This document shows, in pieces, positions 18,901 to 28,149 of a stretch of 64,000 nucleotides of DNA (position 1 is its first letter; every line of letters begins with the position of its first letter). The notes below the pieces were generated by a model. It worked only from the letters and a program-made list of their open reading frames with translations. It had not been told where the DNA came from and did not search any database. The translations under genes were made by a program, and so were the position numbers. The DNA comes from Deroplatys truncata (taxonomy: Eukaryota; Arthropoda; Insecta; Mantodea; Mantidae). The stretch is from positions 111,209,692 to 111,273,691 of the forward strand of contig CM060978.1 in the NCBI GenBank assembly GCA_030765065.1. The letters run 5' to 3'.

Positions 18901-19766
18901 CTATGAAATTCTTTTTTGTGTGCCGAGGGATGATGACACCGGCGGCAATACCATTTGCATTTAAAGCACTTGTGAAGGTTCACGATAGCATTAAAGTGCC
19001 TGGCGTGGAGCATGACGTCGATGTATTTATCGCATTTCTTATCCGACGCGTACAGCACGTGCTTCCCCGTATGATCGCCAAACACCGTCACAGCGTAGCC
19101 CTTTAACGCTGCGTCGAAGCGTCTCACGTCGTCTATCGTGCACCTGTCGTGACCTTGACCGATGCTCGCGCACAAGGCTACGGCCTTCGATTTTTGTAGA
19201 TACTCGGAACGCGTCATCGTTCTATAATTGACGTCGCGATCCACTTTGGCTTTAACTACAACAATGGCTCTTGCTAAACACAAGTTGTCTTTGTTGGCTA
19301 TTTCGACAATGCCTTTATTGTCCCTACAGGCATCGCAAGGTTGGTGGCACGAACCCGAGACCTCCTTGGTCCACACAAACGTGACGTGAAGAGGCCCGCT
19401 TAGCAAGAATTGTTGGTTACTTTGCATTACTTTTTCGATGCTTCCAACAATGACATCCGCATTCAATTGCTCTATGCGCCTCACGCTCATGTTGAAGGCT
19501 TTGGACGTCTCCTTTTCGTCTGTTATGGATATGCCTAAATATCCGGGTTCGTTTTCTAACAGGTTCTCTTTCGCAAAGTTTAGAATATCGTTAAACAAAT
19601 GCGATACCCATTGCTCCGGGTTAACATCTCTGGGGACCGGGTTTAACGTAATTTGAGACTCTGTAAAGCCGGAAAAAAGCTTTGGCAACCTCCTCTGCTT
19701 GTGTCCTATAATTTCGAACGTAGGCTGCAAGGTGTCATCGCGACTTCCTCCGGGTTGTTGGTCCAT
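15984..19766 (-). CDS. POLB: Protein-primed family B DNA polymerase (PolB), 1260 aa
   Basis: Replicative polymerase of the element. The start is ATG 19766 in AAGATGG; the frame extends six codons upstream only to a GTG. The N-terminal domain has Polinton-type blocks (NPEQWVSHLFNDIL, SVRRIEQLNADVIVG). Next comes a cysteine/histidine-rich region (about 267-383) with many C-x2-C pairs. Exonuclease motifs are FIDFECT (Asp403, Glu405), AHNLRAYDGQF (Asn483, Asp488) and YCKMDV (Asp612). A segment with HGCFYHGC (723-730) looks like a Vsr-type endonuclease-fold insertion. Polymerase motifs are A YYYDVCSLYP (Asp831), B KLMLNSFWGKLG (Lys1018 to Gly1026) and C CYFDTDS (Asp1116, Asp1118). All catalytic residues are present and the frame is unbroken. 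It is the most upstream gene in the direction of transcription. Confidence 0.96.
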   Translation of the reverse strand: MDQQPGGSRDDTLQPTFEIIGHKQRRLPKLFSGFTESQITLNPVPRDVNPEQWVSHLFNDILNFAKENLLENEPGYLGISITDEKETSKAFNMSVRRIEQLNADVIVGSIEKVMQSNQQFLLSGPLHVTFVWTKEVSGSCHQPCDACRDNKGIVEIANKDNLCLARAIVVVKAKVDRDVNYRTMTRSEYLQKSKAVALCASIGQGHDRCTIDDVRRFDAALKGYAVTVFGDHTGKHVLYASDKKCDKYIDVMLHARHFNAIVNLHKCFKCKWYCRRCHHPSAHKKEFHRCDARCAKCHQQCDARFDAYIRCAECNRDFKGPTCFANHAKKGVFYPKALSVCDVEKVCTSCNKLVNARHRKTAHQCGEKYCNHCKAHVNSSHMCYMQPYATKNKRNRYVFMFIDFECTQNIPYTGKKDTYQHVPNLCVLYQACSLCIDQRHKTAYCTECGCKEWVFMDEPVKQLFEHIAQARFEAWDVYVVAHNLRAYDGQFLLKYMVAHLDWVPELIMNGSKIYRMRYGDVTFLDSLNFIPMPLSRFSKTFGLKECKGYFPYLFNTKENERYVGSIPDKRHYCPEGMSAEGRKAFEQWHEEKASSGYVFDMRAEMVAYCKMDVFLLSQGVSKFRREFLDENGIDPFRECVTIAQACMCVYRKRFMPLKKIALLPAGGYRLADRQSRAACIWLTWLEMQNRIVIQHAMRGREVKIVGHKVDGYREAEKTAYFFHGCFYHGCRRCFHNRHAAIYNSGHETMTSRLESTEKVTAKIKAAGYAVVEMWECEFNAAMKANQDLARHARDFPVPEPLNPRDAFYGGRTNCTKTYCEAKGDSKIYYYDVCSLYPYVNKTKPYPVGHPKIHVDRFPRLEDVGGGLVKCEVLPPQHLYHPVLPARIGGKLMFPLCRACAEAENQDECHHGERERALSGTWVIDEMKVALEEGYRLLRVHEIWEYDVVRHEPTTGAKGLFEDYVNQFLKIKTEASGWPSDCDDPAAKQQYVEQFFEHEGVALDPQAVATNPGRRELAKLMLNSFWGKLGQRENLPTCELVDRYDRLLELLNDPGVEVQTYVPVTDRIMYVVWRYREECRKVNPAANAVLAAYTTAHARLVLYSYLKRLGERVCYFDTDSVVVAAAPGDWTPSVGRLLGDMTDELEKYGRGSYIARFASTGPKSYCMEIVCPETGKTFSVCKVKGITLNSGNLELVNAEVIRDTVLRDNDRAVKLAGTQISRKPSWTVVTEPSSKTFRMVVNKRVLAGDHDSYPYGFKRNA

Positions 19767-19836
19767 CTTATCGTCCGAATGCACCGATCGCTCTTTCCCT
19801 GCAAAGTACTGCGGCTATTTTGTTTTTATTTTAAAA

Positions 19837-19971
19837 TTATTTTTCGTCAAATAGAACGATTTTGTAGAAAAACACACTATCGCTTTCGTTTCTAACTACG
19901 GGCTTTTGCTGTTCGCACAGGGTTTTTATAAGCTCGCTTATTGCAACCGTTGTTTCATCATTTGTGTCGAG
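19837..19971 (-). pseudogene. Possible 44-codon coding remnant upstream of PolB
   Basis: A minus-strand frame closed by stops at both ends and lacking ATG encodes a plausible-looking peptide (ISELIKTLCEQQKPVVRNES, then VFFYKIVLFDEK). It may be the last exon of a gene whose 5' part was lost when repeats inserted into the right arm, or it may be chance. TATAAAAA at about 19923-19930 within it could alternatively be the PolB promoter. Confidence 0.3.
19921..19932 (-). promoter_or_regulatory. Candidate TATA box for PolB
   Basis: On the minus strand, CTTATAAAAACC lies about 160 bases before the PolB ATG. No strong initiator word is evident at the expected distance. Confidence 0.3.
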
Positions 19972-20540
19972 TTAAATGCCTCGTTTCGCTAAAAAATTGT
20001 CTAGTTTTAAAAACTTAGAGTCATGCTGACACCAACCGCCACTGTACAATTCTCACCGCCGACATAAAGGTTGCATTTATTGTATTGCTGACGAATTTCC
20101 GCATCTCTCACCTTTCACTGTCATCAGCACACGGCTCTTTTGCGTGTAGCGCTGAATGCGAACGAGCTGACCTCAGTTATTCCTGATGTTATTAGTGCAA
20201 TATTAAAACTATGAGTATCGTGTGTAGTGTTTTATGTTGTGCCAGTGCATACGTGTTATGTAAAATGTATGAATTAAATACAATCAGCAGATACTTCCTT
20301 TCTAAGGAGTAACACCAACTGTTGAATATAAATTCTCAAAGTGCTTCGTTCGTACGTCCTCTACCCTCTATTTCTTATAGGTGAGTACGAAAGTTTATTT
20401 TCATATCCACTTAATTTTAATCCGGATAAACTTTTCGGGAAATGGTTGCATTGCACAACCGTTAGACATCCAAAGGGACGCTATACACTGGTCTTAAAAT
20501 TCTAAATTCTTTCCATCAACATGGCGTCATGCCTTTTAAA
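19972..20540. other. Right arm of the Polinton, no gene seen
   Basis: AT-rich sequence without an open frame of note, leading into the nested repeats. Confidence 0.5.
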
Positions 20541-20544
20541 AAAG

Positions 20545-22600
20545 AATGGCTAAGCACTGTACAATTCCAACCATTTATAACACATATCTCCAAAATGGCT
20601 GACGTCACAAAAAAGTTATTTCAAATAAATTGTGTGTGTTTCCTCAAACCTTTTCACTCACTAGGGGCTAGAAAATCGAATTTCTTGACTTTTTGAATAC
20701 TCAGCATTTTTCGTATATAGAGGCTTATTATGAGGTGATACATTCATTTATATGATTTTTAAGCAGTTTGAAAGAAGTGAAGTAGAATGGCTAAGCATTG
20801 TACAATTCGAACCATTTATAACAAATATTTCGGAAATGGCTCACGTCACAAAAAAGTTATTTCAAATAAATTGTGCGTGTTTTTAAAAAGATCTAAATTT
20901 TTTGTGTTCTATGTTTTTCTCAAACCTTAGCAGTTATACAAGATCATAGAAAATTTCTTCCCAATCAAGAGGACTTCACAGGCTATTTCCACAAAATTCA
21001 AGATATACATTTTATTTTCATATAAATGTCTTTAATATATGGTGTTGTAATTAAAATCGTCAGAGACAGTTTTAGAAAATAAAACATTCCGGAAAATAGT
21101 TCATGTAAAGGGTAGAAGCAGTTTGAAAGAAGCGAAGTAAACGCGATTTTTCACTCACTAGGGGCTAGAAAATCGAATTTCTTGACTTTTTGAATACTCA
21201 GCATTTTTCGTATAGAGGCTTATTATGAGGTGATACATTCATTTATATGATTTTTAAGCAGTTTGAAAGAAGTGAAGTAGAATGGCTAAGCATTGTACAA
21301 TTCGAACCATTTATAACAAATATTTCGGAAATGGCTCACGTCACAAAAAAGTTATTTCAAATAAATTGTGCGTGTTTTTAAAAAGATCTAAATTTTTTGT
21401 GTTCTATGTTTTTCTCAAACCTTAGCAGTTATACAAGATCATAGAAAATTTCTTCCGAATCAAGAGGACTTCACAGGCTATTTCCACAAAATTCAAGATA
21501 TACATTTTATTTTCATATAAATGTCTTTAATATATGGTGTTGTAATTAAAATCGTCAGAGACAGTTTTAGAAAATAAAACATTCCGGAAAATAGTTCATG
21601 TAAAGGGTAGAAGCAGTTTGAAAGAAGCGAAGTAAACGCGATTTTTCACTCACTAGGGGCTAGAAAATCGAATTTCTTGACTTTTTGAATACTCAGCATT
21701 TTTCGTATATAGAGGCTTATTATGAGGTGATACATTCATTTATATGATTTTTAAGCAGTTTGAAAGAAGTGAAGTAGAATGGCTAAGCATTGTACAATTC
21801 GAACCATTTATAACAAATATTTCGGAAATGGCTCACGTCACAAAAAAGTTATTTCAAATAAATTGTGCGTGTTTTTAAAAAGATCTAAATTTTTTGTGTT
21901 CTATGTTTTTCTCAAACCTTAGCAGTTATACAAGATCATAGAAAATTTCTTCCGAATCAAGAGGACTTCACAGGCTATTTCCACAAAATTCAAGATATAC
22001 ATTTTATTTTCATATAAATGTCTTTAATATATGGTGTTGTAATTAAAATCGTCAGAGACAGTTTTAGAAAATAAAACATTCCGGAAAATAGTTCATGTAA
22101 AGGGTAGAAGCAGTTTGAAAGAAGCGAAGTAAACGCGATTTTTCACTCACTAGGGGCTAGAAAATCGAATTTCTTGACTTTTTGAATACTCAGCATTTTT
22201 CGTATATAGAGGCTTATTATGAGGTGATACATTCATTTATATGATTTTTAAGCAGTTTGAAAGAAGTGAAGTAGAATGGCTAAGCATTGTACAATTCGAA
22301 CCATTTATAACAAATATTTCGGAAATGGCTATCGTCACAAAAAAGTTATTTCAAATAAATTGTGCGTGTTTTTAAAAAGATCTAAATTTTTTGTGTTCTA
22401 TGTTTTTCTCAAACCTTAGCAGTTATACAAGATCATAGAAAATTTCTTCCGAATCAAGAGGACTTCACAGGCTATTTCCACAAAATTCAAGATATACATT
22501 TTATTTTTCATATAAATGTCTTTAATATATGGTGTTGTAATTAAAATCGTCAGAATCAATTTTAGAAAATAAAACATTTCGGAAAATAGTTCATGTAAAG
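20545..22600 (+). repeat. 496-bp tandem array (about four units) derived from dispersed repeat F1
   Basis: CTAGGGGCTAGAAAATCG recurs at 20661, 21158, 21653 and 22150, a spacing of 495-497 bp. The units are nearly identical; the first is shortened and the last runs into unique F1 sequence. The unit contains the F1 blocks seen throughout the host flanks (CGGAAATGGCT, TATACAAGATCATAG, GGACTTCACAGGCTATTTCC, AATTCAAGATATACATTTTA). An F1 copy therefore seems to have inserted in the right arm and then expanded in tandem. The near identity implies recent amplification or homogenisation. Confidence 0.9.
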
Positions 22601-22940
22601 GGTAGTTTGGGGGTGGAGGGGTTTTCTTGAAACTCTCTGTGTCGTATCTTTGGACGGTACTCAACCTAAATACCAAGTTTAGTATTTATCCAACTTTTCA
22701 TTTTTGAGTTATGCTGCTCTGACACATACACACACAGAATTTTCTAAAAATGTTTTTATTCAGTGGACCTCAAAACAAGTATTTAGTTTTCCAGTGCTGT
22801 TTCACTTGTGAAATTCCGTTCTCTTTGTATGAAAATGAAAAAAGAAAAGTTAAACGAATGTCGAGTTTTAGTGAGAAAGGTCTAAAGCTTTTAAACATTA
22901 AAATCAACATGCAAACTTTGTAAATACACAACGCCACAAA

Positions 22941-23003
<63 letters not shown>
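22941..23003. repeat. (TAA)n microsatellite
   Basis: About 20 uninterrupted trinucleotides. Confidence 0.95.
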
Positions 23004-23004
<1 letters not shown>

Positions 23005-23298
23005 ACATAAATTGTGTGCTTTAACGTCCTTGTACAGTAAGGCTTCGTTTCCTACGGTTTAACAGTTGTACAAAAGACATTCACAATGAGACTACTTCAC
23101 AGCAATTCCCAGAAAATTGAAGTTATACATTTTATTTGTCATGCAGATATCTTAAACATACCGTACCGTAATCAAAAGGGGTTAGAGCCATTTTTAAAAC
23201 AATAAAAATAATGAACTTTCTCCCGCTAAACGGGTAGTTTGCGGTGTGGGAATTTTCTTGAAAATCTACGGTTTGTTAAATTTTTTATACGCTACTAT

Positions 23299-23305
<7 letters not shown>

Positions 23306-23350
<45 letters not shown>

Positions 23351-23352
23351 GA
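23306..23352. repeat. (GT)n microsatellite
   Basis: A nearly perfect GT run of about 45 bases lies inside the nested repeat region. Confidence 0.9.
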
Positions 23353-23559
23353 GTATGTGCCTAGTGTCTGTGCGCCACAAGCCAAAACGATGACATTATA
23401 GAAAAACTTTATCATCTGCCTACCTGCCAGGTAAAACGCGAAAAAACCTGAAAAAAGCTCTAAGAGTATTCTAACGCTTACCGATCTGGAAAACCCGTGA
23501 AAACAAGATAGTACACTTTTGAGGTATTGCTTGTTATTTCCTTAAATTTTTCAATACTT

Positions 23560-23740
23560 TTTTACTTTCTCTACTACGTATAGTAAGTAGGGGAAGTATT
23601 GCATTCCGCCCAAAAATTCGATACCGAGATTTCACCGGAAATACACGTTTTGAGACCTCCTGAATCAAAAAAAAAAAAAAAAAAGCATTTTTCGAAACAT
23701 GTCCGTGTGTGTGTGCCTGTCTGTGTGTCTGTCTGTCTCT

Positions 23741-23786
<46 letters not shown>

Positions 23787-23815
23787 CAGTACGTGCCTAA
23801 TATCCGTGCGCCGAC
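23560..23815 (-). repeat. F1 3'-end fragment, minus strand
   Basis: It begins with ACTTTCTCTACTACGTATAG, the inverted F1 terminus. It continues with GATTTCACCGGAAATACACG, then an A run, a (GT)n run (about 23705-23780) and stops. This is a truncated inverted copy. Confidence 0.8.
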
Positions 23816-24110
23816 AAGGTAAAACTTCATCATTTGCCTACCGGGCAGGGACAACCGCTAAAAACCTGAGAAAACCTCCAAAATTAGAAACGCCTTCGTC
23901 AACCAGTACAGAAAACGCCTACCAACCAGGGAAAACCTATGAAAAAGGAGAAAGAGCTTGCATTTGTTTACCATCCGCAGAAAACTCCCAAAAAAAAAAA
24001 AAAAAAACTAGTCATTTTAAAAAAAAAGGAAAAAGACGAATAATATAAGTATGGTAGAAACAGCTTGCATTCGTCTACCAACCAGAGAAAACCCCCGAAA
24101 CACTAGTTAT
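23816..24110. other. Right-arm sequence with A-rich runs and AAAACC words
   Basis: The stretch repeats ACCAGAGAAAACC-like words (CCAACCAGGGAAAACC, ACCAACCAGAGAAAACC) and A runs at about 23990-24007 and 24020. Similar words occur at 23430-23500. No gene is recognised. Confidence 0.5.
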
Positions 24111-24111
24111 T

Positions 24112-24415
24112 TAAAATTGCTGATGAGTTCTGGATAGGCTTTTGCAAATGTTGTTGGTAGCAAAACTTGCCTTTTCCATCACCTCCAACATACCCCACTC
24201 CCACACCTTTTTTTTCTTTCCACCAATCATAATCTCTCTTATTCTCGCCAATCAGCAACTTTCATTTGTTCCTTTCCACCAATAACATCACTTCTTATTC
24301 CCACCAATGACAACTTCACACGTCACTTTCTGTTATACTTTTTATCCCTCGTTCGCCATCTTTCCCCCTCTTTCAGACCCCAACCGCCGCACAGTCAACA
24401 CCTCGCCGCTCCTTA
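24112..24415 (+). repeat. Right-arm direct repeat, copy 1 (CCAAT-rich, with gene scrap)
   Basis: About 300 bases match 25247-25545 with few differences. The start (24112-24170), read on the minus strand, encodes LLPTTFAKAYPELISNF, nearly the VFLPTRFAKASPELV segment of the 105-aa left-end gene, followed by a stop. The remainder carries several CCAAT words (at about 24220-24290) that could be promoter elements. Confidence 0.8.
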
Positions 24416-25246
24416 ACCTCAACTTCGTGCCTCCGCCATCTTGTTTAGTTCACATTTTTACCACCGCGCCTCTCATCTCTCAACCAGATTGCCTGCAAGA
24501 ACAGATCTCGTTCATTCGCACCTCGACGGTTGCCTCGGCAGCAGCTACTGCCAACACCTACGTCGTACACGTTTTTGACCGCTTTCGACCGGCTATGAGA
24601 ACCCTGCTCCTACGTACGCTAGCGACCATCACGATGGTCCAGTACCAGGTTTTTGGTATAGTTAAATTACGCCTCTGCAAAGGGTGTCTGTACCGCTTTA
24701 AAAACCTAGGTATATCAGTGCGTAGTGATGTTGGTTGATCTTAAAGCTGGTTAAGCATTTTCAAAAACAGTTTGCTTTTATTTTTCCGTCTCGCGTGCCG
24801 CGCTTTTGGTGACGCATCCACACCGGTAACAGGTAAGTAACACACGCATAATTATTTTTCGGACCTGCTTGGCGTAGGAATATATCCTTTCGTGTTTTGG
24901 TACTGTAACCTCAAACCTCCTTTCCCACCTCTTGCGTCCGCCATCTTGTTTAGTTCTCACCGCATCTCCTTGTCGCAGACCCTCCGCCATTTTTAGTTCC
25001 CGCTATTTTAACCTCAAAATCTACTCTTCTAACCTCTTGCTACCGCCATCTTCTTTTAGTTCCCATTCTCACCACCGCGTCTCCTTACCCCCACCTCTTG
25101 CGACCGCCGTGTTCACCACTAACCTCCAAATTTCCTCGTCCTTAAACCTCTTGTCTCAACAACCTTGTCTAGTCCCCATTTTCGCCACCGCATCTCATAT
25201 CGCCCCCATCTCTCTATCCACTCAAGAAAACTACCATCCGACGTTC
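24416..25246 (+). promoter_or_regulatory. Right-arm spacer with repeated CCGCCAT(CTT) words
   Basis: CCGCCATCTTGTTTAGTTC at about 24430 and 24943 is repeated in looser form at about 24983 and 25040. The core matches the YY1/Pho zinc-finger target. A regulatory role is speculation. The frames on both strands (143 aa plus, 70 aa minus) show no recognisable domain and are not called. A consensus donor CAG|GTAAGT lies at 24830 on the plus strand. Confidence 0.35.
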
Positions 25247-25545
25247 AAAAATTGCTGATCAGTTCAAGACAGGCTTTTGCAAATCTTGCTGCTAGCAAAA
25301 CTCACCTTTCCCATCACCTCCAACATACCCCACTCCCACAACTTTTTCTTTTCCACCAATCATAATCCCTCTTATTCCTACCAATCAACAACTCTCATTT
25401 GTTCCTTTCCACCAATAAAATCACTTCTTATTCCCACCAATCACAACTTCACACGTCACTTTCTGTTACACTTTTTATCCCTCGCTCCCCATCTTTACCC
25501 CTCTTTCAGTACCGACCTCCGCACAGACAACACCTCGCCACCCAG
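25247..25545 (+). repeat. Right-arm direct repeat, copy 2
   Basis: The second copy of 24112-24415. Its gene scrap reads LLAARFAKACLELISNF on the minus strand and ends in a stop. The CCACCAAT words are conserved between the copies. Confidence 0.8.
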
Positions 25546-25659
25546 CTCCTCTCCATCACGCGACCTCCATACTCCTCCATCTCCCTTCCTCCATCTCCCA
25601 CCCCAAATTAACGAACCAATCAAAAACACTCCACGTCACTTCCTCAATTCTTTCAACTC

Positions 25660-25818
25660 GTCCCGGATGAGCCAACCGATTTAACGATAATCCTACCGCT
25701 CAGGGCGCTTTTCAAACACACCGCCGCCGCCGTCGCACGCACCGACACTAGCGACACCAGCGCCCCTAGCGGCAGGATTATCGTTAAATCAATTGGCTCA
25801 TCCGGGACTAATACTACT
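25660..25818 (-). repeat. Right terminal inverted repeat of the Polinton
   Basis: Reverse complement of 6401-6559 over 159 bases, ending AATACTACT. It contains the same fold-back (25661-25809), although the inner arm here differs at a few bases. Confidence 0.95.
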
Positions 25819-25824
25819 GTGATG
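25819..25824. repeat. Right 6-bp target-site duplication (GTGATG)
   Basis: Identical to 6395-6400. Confidence 0.93.
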
Positions 25825-28147
25825 CATTTCTGCGATAGCTGTTTAATGTTTTGCCGACTATTCTTGAAGCAACATACTACACCATTCTGCTAGGCGCTCC
25901 GGGCAATTAATAGCCGCGTCAGAAAAATGCCGTAGCATTTAAGTCCGAAATGGTTATACACAAAAGTGAACGGTTGGGGTTATAATATTCAACGAATAAT
26001 CAGTGTACTGCACATCGAACGAATTAAGTCAAATTTTCCTCTAGCCGAAGTCTAGCCGAGTCTTATCTCGTAATGCATACTAAGAACTAACCCACTTATC
26101 TGGTCCCATTTAACCCAGTATTAATAAGTTGATATAATTGATTCAGATTAAAAAAAAACAGTTTATGCTATTTTCAAGCTTAAACTTGGGTTAAAGAACA
26201 GAAACAACTTCTGAGAAGTTGTACACACTTCAGCACTTTTATGAGGCAACCTCCAGAACAAAAGACGAACCATTGCTATGTATTTTCCATTCGATTTGAT
26301 TACGAACTATGCTTACATGCGCAAAATTCAATACAGAATTCGATCCGATTCTCTTCCAACTCTGTTATTGCCTTCAATGTACCGAGATCTGTTTTTGCTT
26401 ATATCAGCTACGTAGTTTTCCATTCCGTTTACATAGTACACTTTGGTTCATAAATAGAAACGTTTTTTACAACCCTCGCACGATTGATAATCACGGTATT
26501 TTGCAATTCCTCCACTTATATTGGTGCTCATTTAAAGAGAAAAAATATGTATTGAGGTTGCGGTATGTTGATATTAATACTATAATTCTTGGTAGTTTGA
26601 ACCACTTAAAAACAGAAATAAGAATTTTAGAGATAAACTTGCAAGACACAATTATTTCTCGTTAAAAGCTTATGTGCTCTGAATAATATTTGGTCTGGAT
26701 TATTCAAGAATATGCGACTTGTCTACAACAGCACCTGTGGTTCGCTAACGCAGATTCTCTGGAAGATGGACCATGCTAGCATGGCCTTCAGGTCACTTAA
26801 CCTAAATCCTCTCGAGCTTACTTTCGAATGCATATAAAGGTTATGATTTATGTCGAGCTTTTCCTAACGTGCACGTTTTGAAACCATGCAAGTCTCTTCA
26901 AATAATACTGGTGTCATTCGGAGAGTCGCCAGTCCACATTAATATGCTGCATTGTTTGTATTGTCAGTTATGACGGTCACTTTGAGCATCTAGTGTGATG
27001 GAGACGATAGATGTTTATGGTATATTTCCGGGAGTTATTTTCTTACTGTTTTTCTGTTCTTTATCATGCTACCTATCATCCACAAAGTTTGTCCACATAA
27101 TTTATTAGCAACCTGGTTGCAAAATGTGTCAGAATTGCCTTCGTCCTCGGAAGATTAGGCAAATTAGCACAAATAATTATAAAGAGATAAAGGTGCTGCT
27201 TTGATCTTTTTAATATCTGACTCTAGAATTGTTGCAGCAGGAAACTATGAAAACAGTCGTGCGAGGATATGACAGTCTAATTTGAGGAAACAAAAAACAA
27301 TTGGACATTCTCTGTTTCCAGAATGAGACAGCTTTATGCTTGAGATCTTAGGCCTGGAACGTTTTCTTCCCAAATTTCCTTTCCCGATTAAGTTTTCAAT
27401 TAATAGATGTGCGCCGCATGTGGTGCGGTATGCAGTTAATATCCCCGTTAAACACTAAAACAACACATTAAAACATTTGTCAGTACGCAGTATTGCCTGG
27501 GAGAACGGACTTGAGTCAGCTGCACTTGAGTCGATAACATTTTGCAGCAATATACTGCTCAGTTCACCTTCATTCTCCAGCATGGAGATAACTCGTTCCT
27601 AGTCTGTGAATATGCCAAATAACATAAATTTCAATAGAGTAGAAGAAGTAGGAAACCTGCTATGCTGGTCTCTTTTCGATACAGAGGCTACTGCGCTCTC
27701 TCCTTATGGTTATCATCTTCCTGTTCTAAAGGACACCAGAGAACCCAAATTAATGACCGATCTTAAGACAAAAACTGTTCTACTTTTACGAATAAATACA
27801 TCTCAACTTAACCACTAACGCAGCAAAGAGTGGAAAACTGGTGTCCATAAAGGGTGCACTTAAGAGAAATTATAGCTAATGAGCAAAGATTTATGCTCTT
27901 GGGCAAAGTATAGGTGTATATTCAGAAGATTCCTTTATATCTTTAAGGAGTTTAAACATACTCGTTTAACCTAGGCTCCGGGTTAAGCGAGACAATTGGA
28001 AAGTAAATAAATATACACCATTTTTGCATCAGTGTAGAGTCCAAGAGAGACAACAGGCTAGCCCAAATTCTCATTTCTCATTTATTATTGCAATTTTTTA
28101 CCTTTAAATTAAACTGTGTAAAATATTCAACATAGATTTTAAAGAAT
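25825..28147. other. Host flank, no gene recognised
   Basis: AT-rich intergenic sequence. The open frames of 70-118 codons show no domain, and none has a supportive context. Confidence 0.5.
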
Positions 28148-28149
28148 TA

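Larger units (their letters stand above)
22601..23360 (+). repeat. F1 repeat sequence nested in the Polinton right arm
   Basis: The 3' part of the first F1 copy (TACCAAGTTTAGTATTTATCC, then TTGAGTTATGCTGC) is followed by a second, more diverged F1 copy from about 22990 (CAGTTGTACAAAAGACATTCACAATGA and later blocks). It is interrupted by (TAA)n at 22941-23003 and (GT)n at 23306-23350. No coding sequence is present. Confidence 0.75.
6401..25818 (-). mobile_element. Complete Polinton/Maverick element (adintovirus-like), 19,418 bp
   Basis: The element is bounded by 159-bp inverted repeats beginning AGTAGTATTAG and a perfect 6-bp target-site duplication. It carries the diagnostic Polinton set: protein-primed PolB, retroviral-like integrase, FtsK/HerA-type packaging ATPase, adenain-type protease, major capsid and penton-like minor capsid proteins. 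These are joined by small structural-type proteins. All supported genes are on the minus strand, packed between 6791 and 19766. The right 6 kb is non-coding and contains nested host repeats. None of the core frames is broken. Elements of this kind are regarded as integrated viruses or virus-like transposons able in principle to make virions. Whether this copy is active cannot be told from sequence alone. Confidence 0.95.

Noticed and set aside
22770-23006. 78-codon minus frame with a poly-Tyr run
   Set aside because: It is the translation of the (TAA)n microsatellite.
24307-24738. 143-codon plus-strand frame in the Polinton right arm
   Set aside because: Pro/Ser/Thr-rich composition follows the CCAAT-rich direct repeat, has no recognisable domain, and has the wrong orientation for the cluster.
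24778-24990. 70-codon minus-strand frame with CYRCGC
   Set aside because: It has an ATG, but no similarity that I recognise, and it overlaps the repeated CCGCCAT region; too weak to call.
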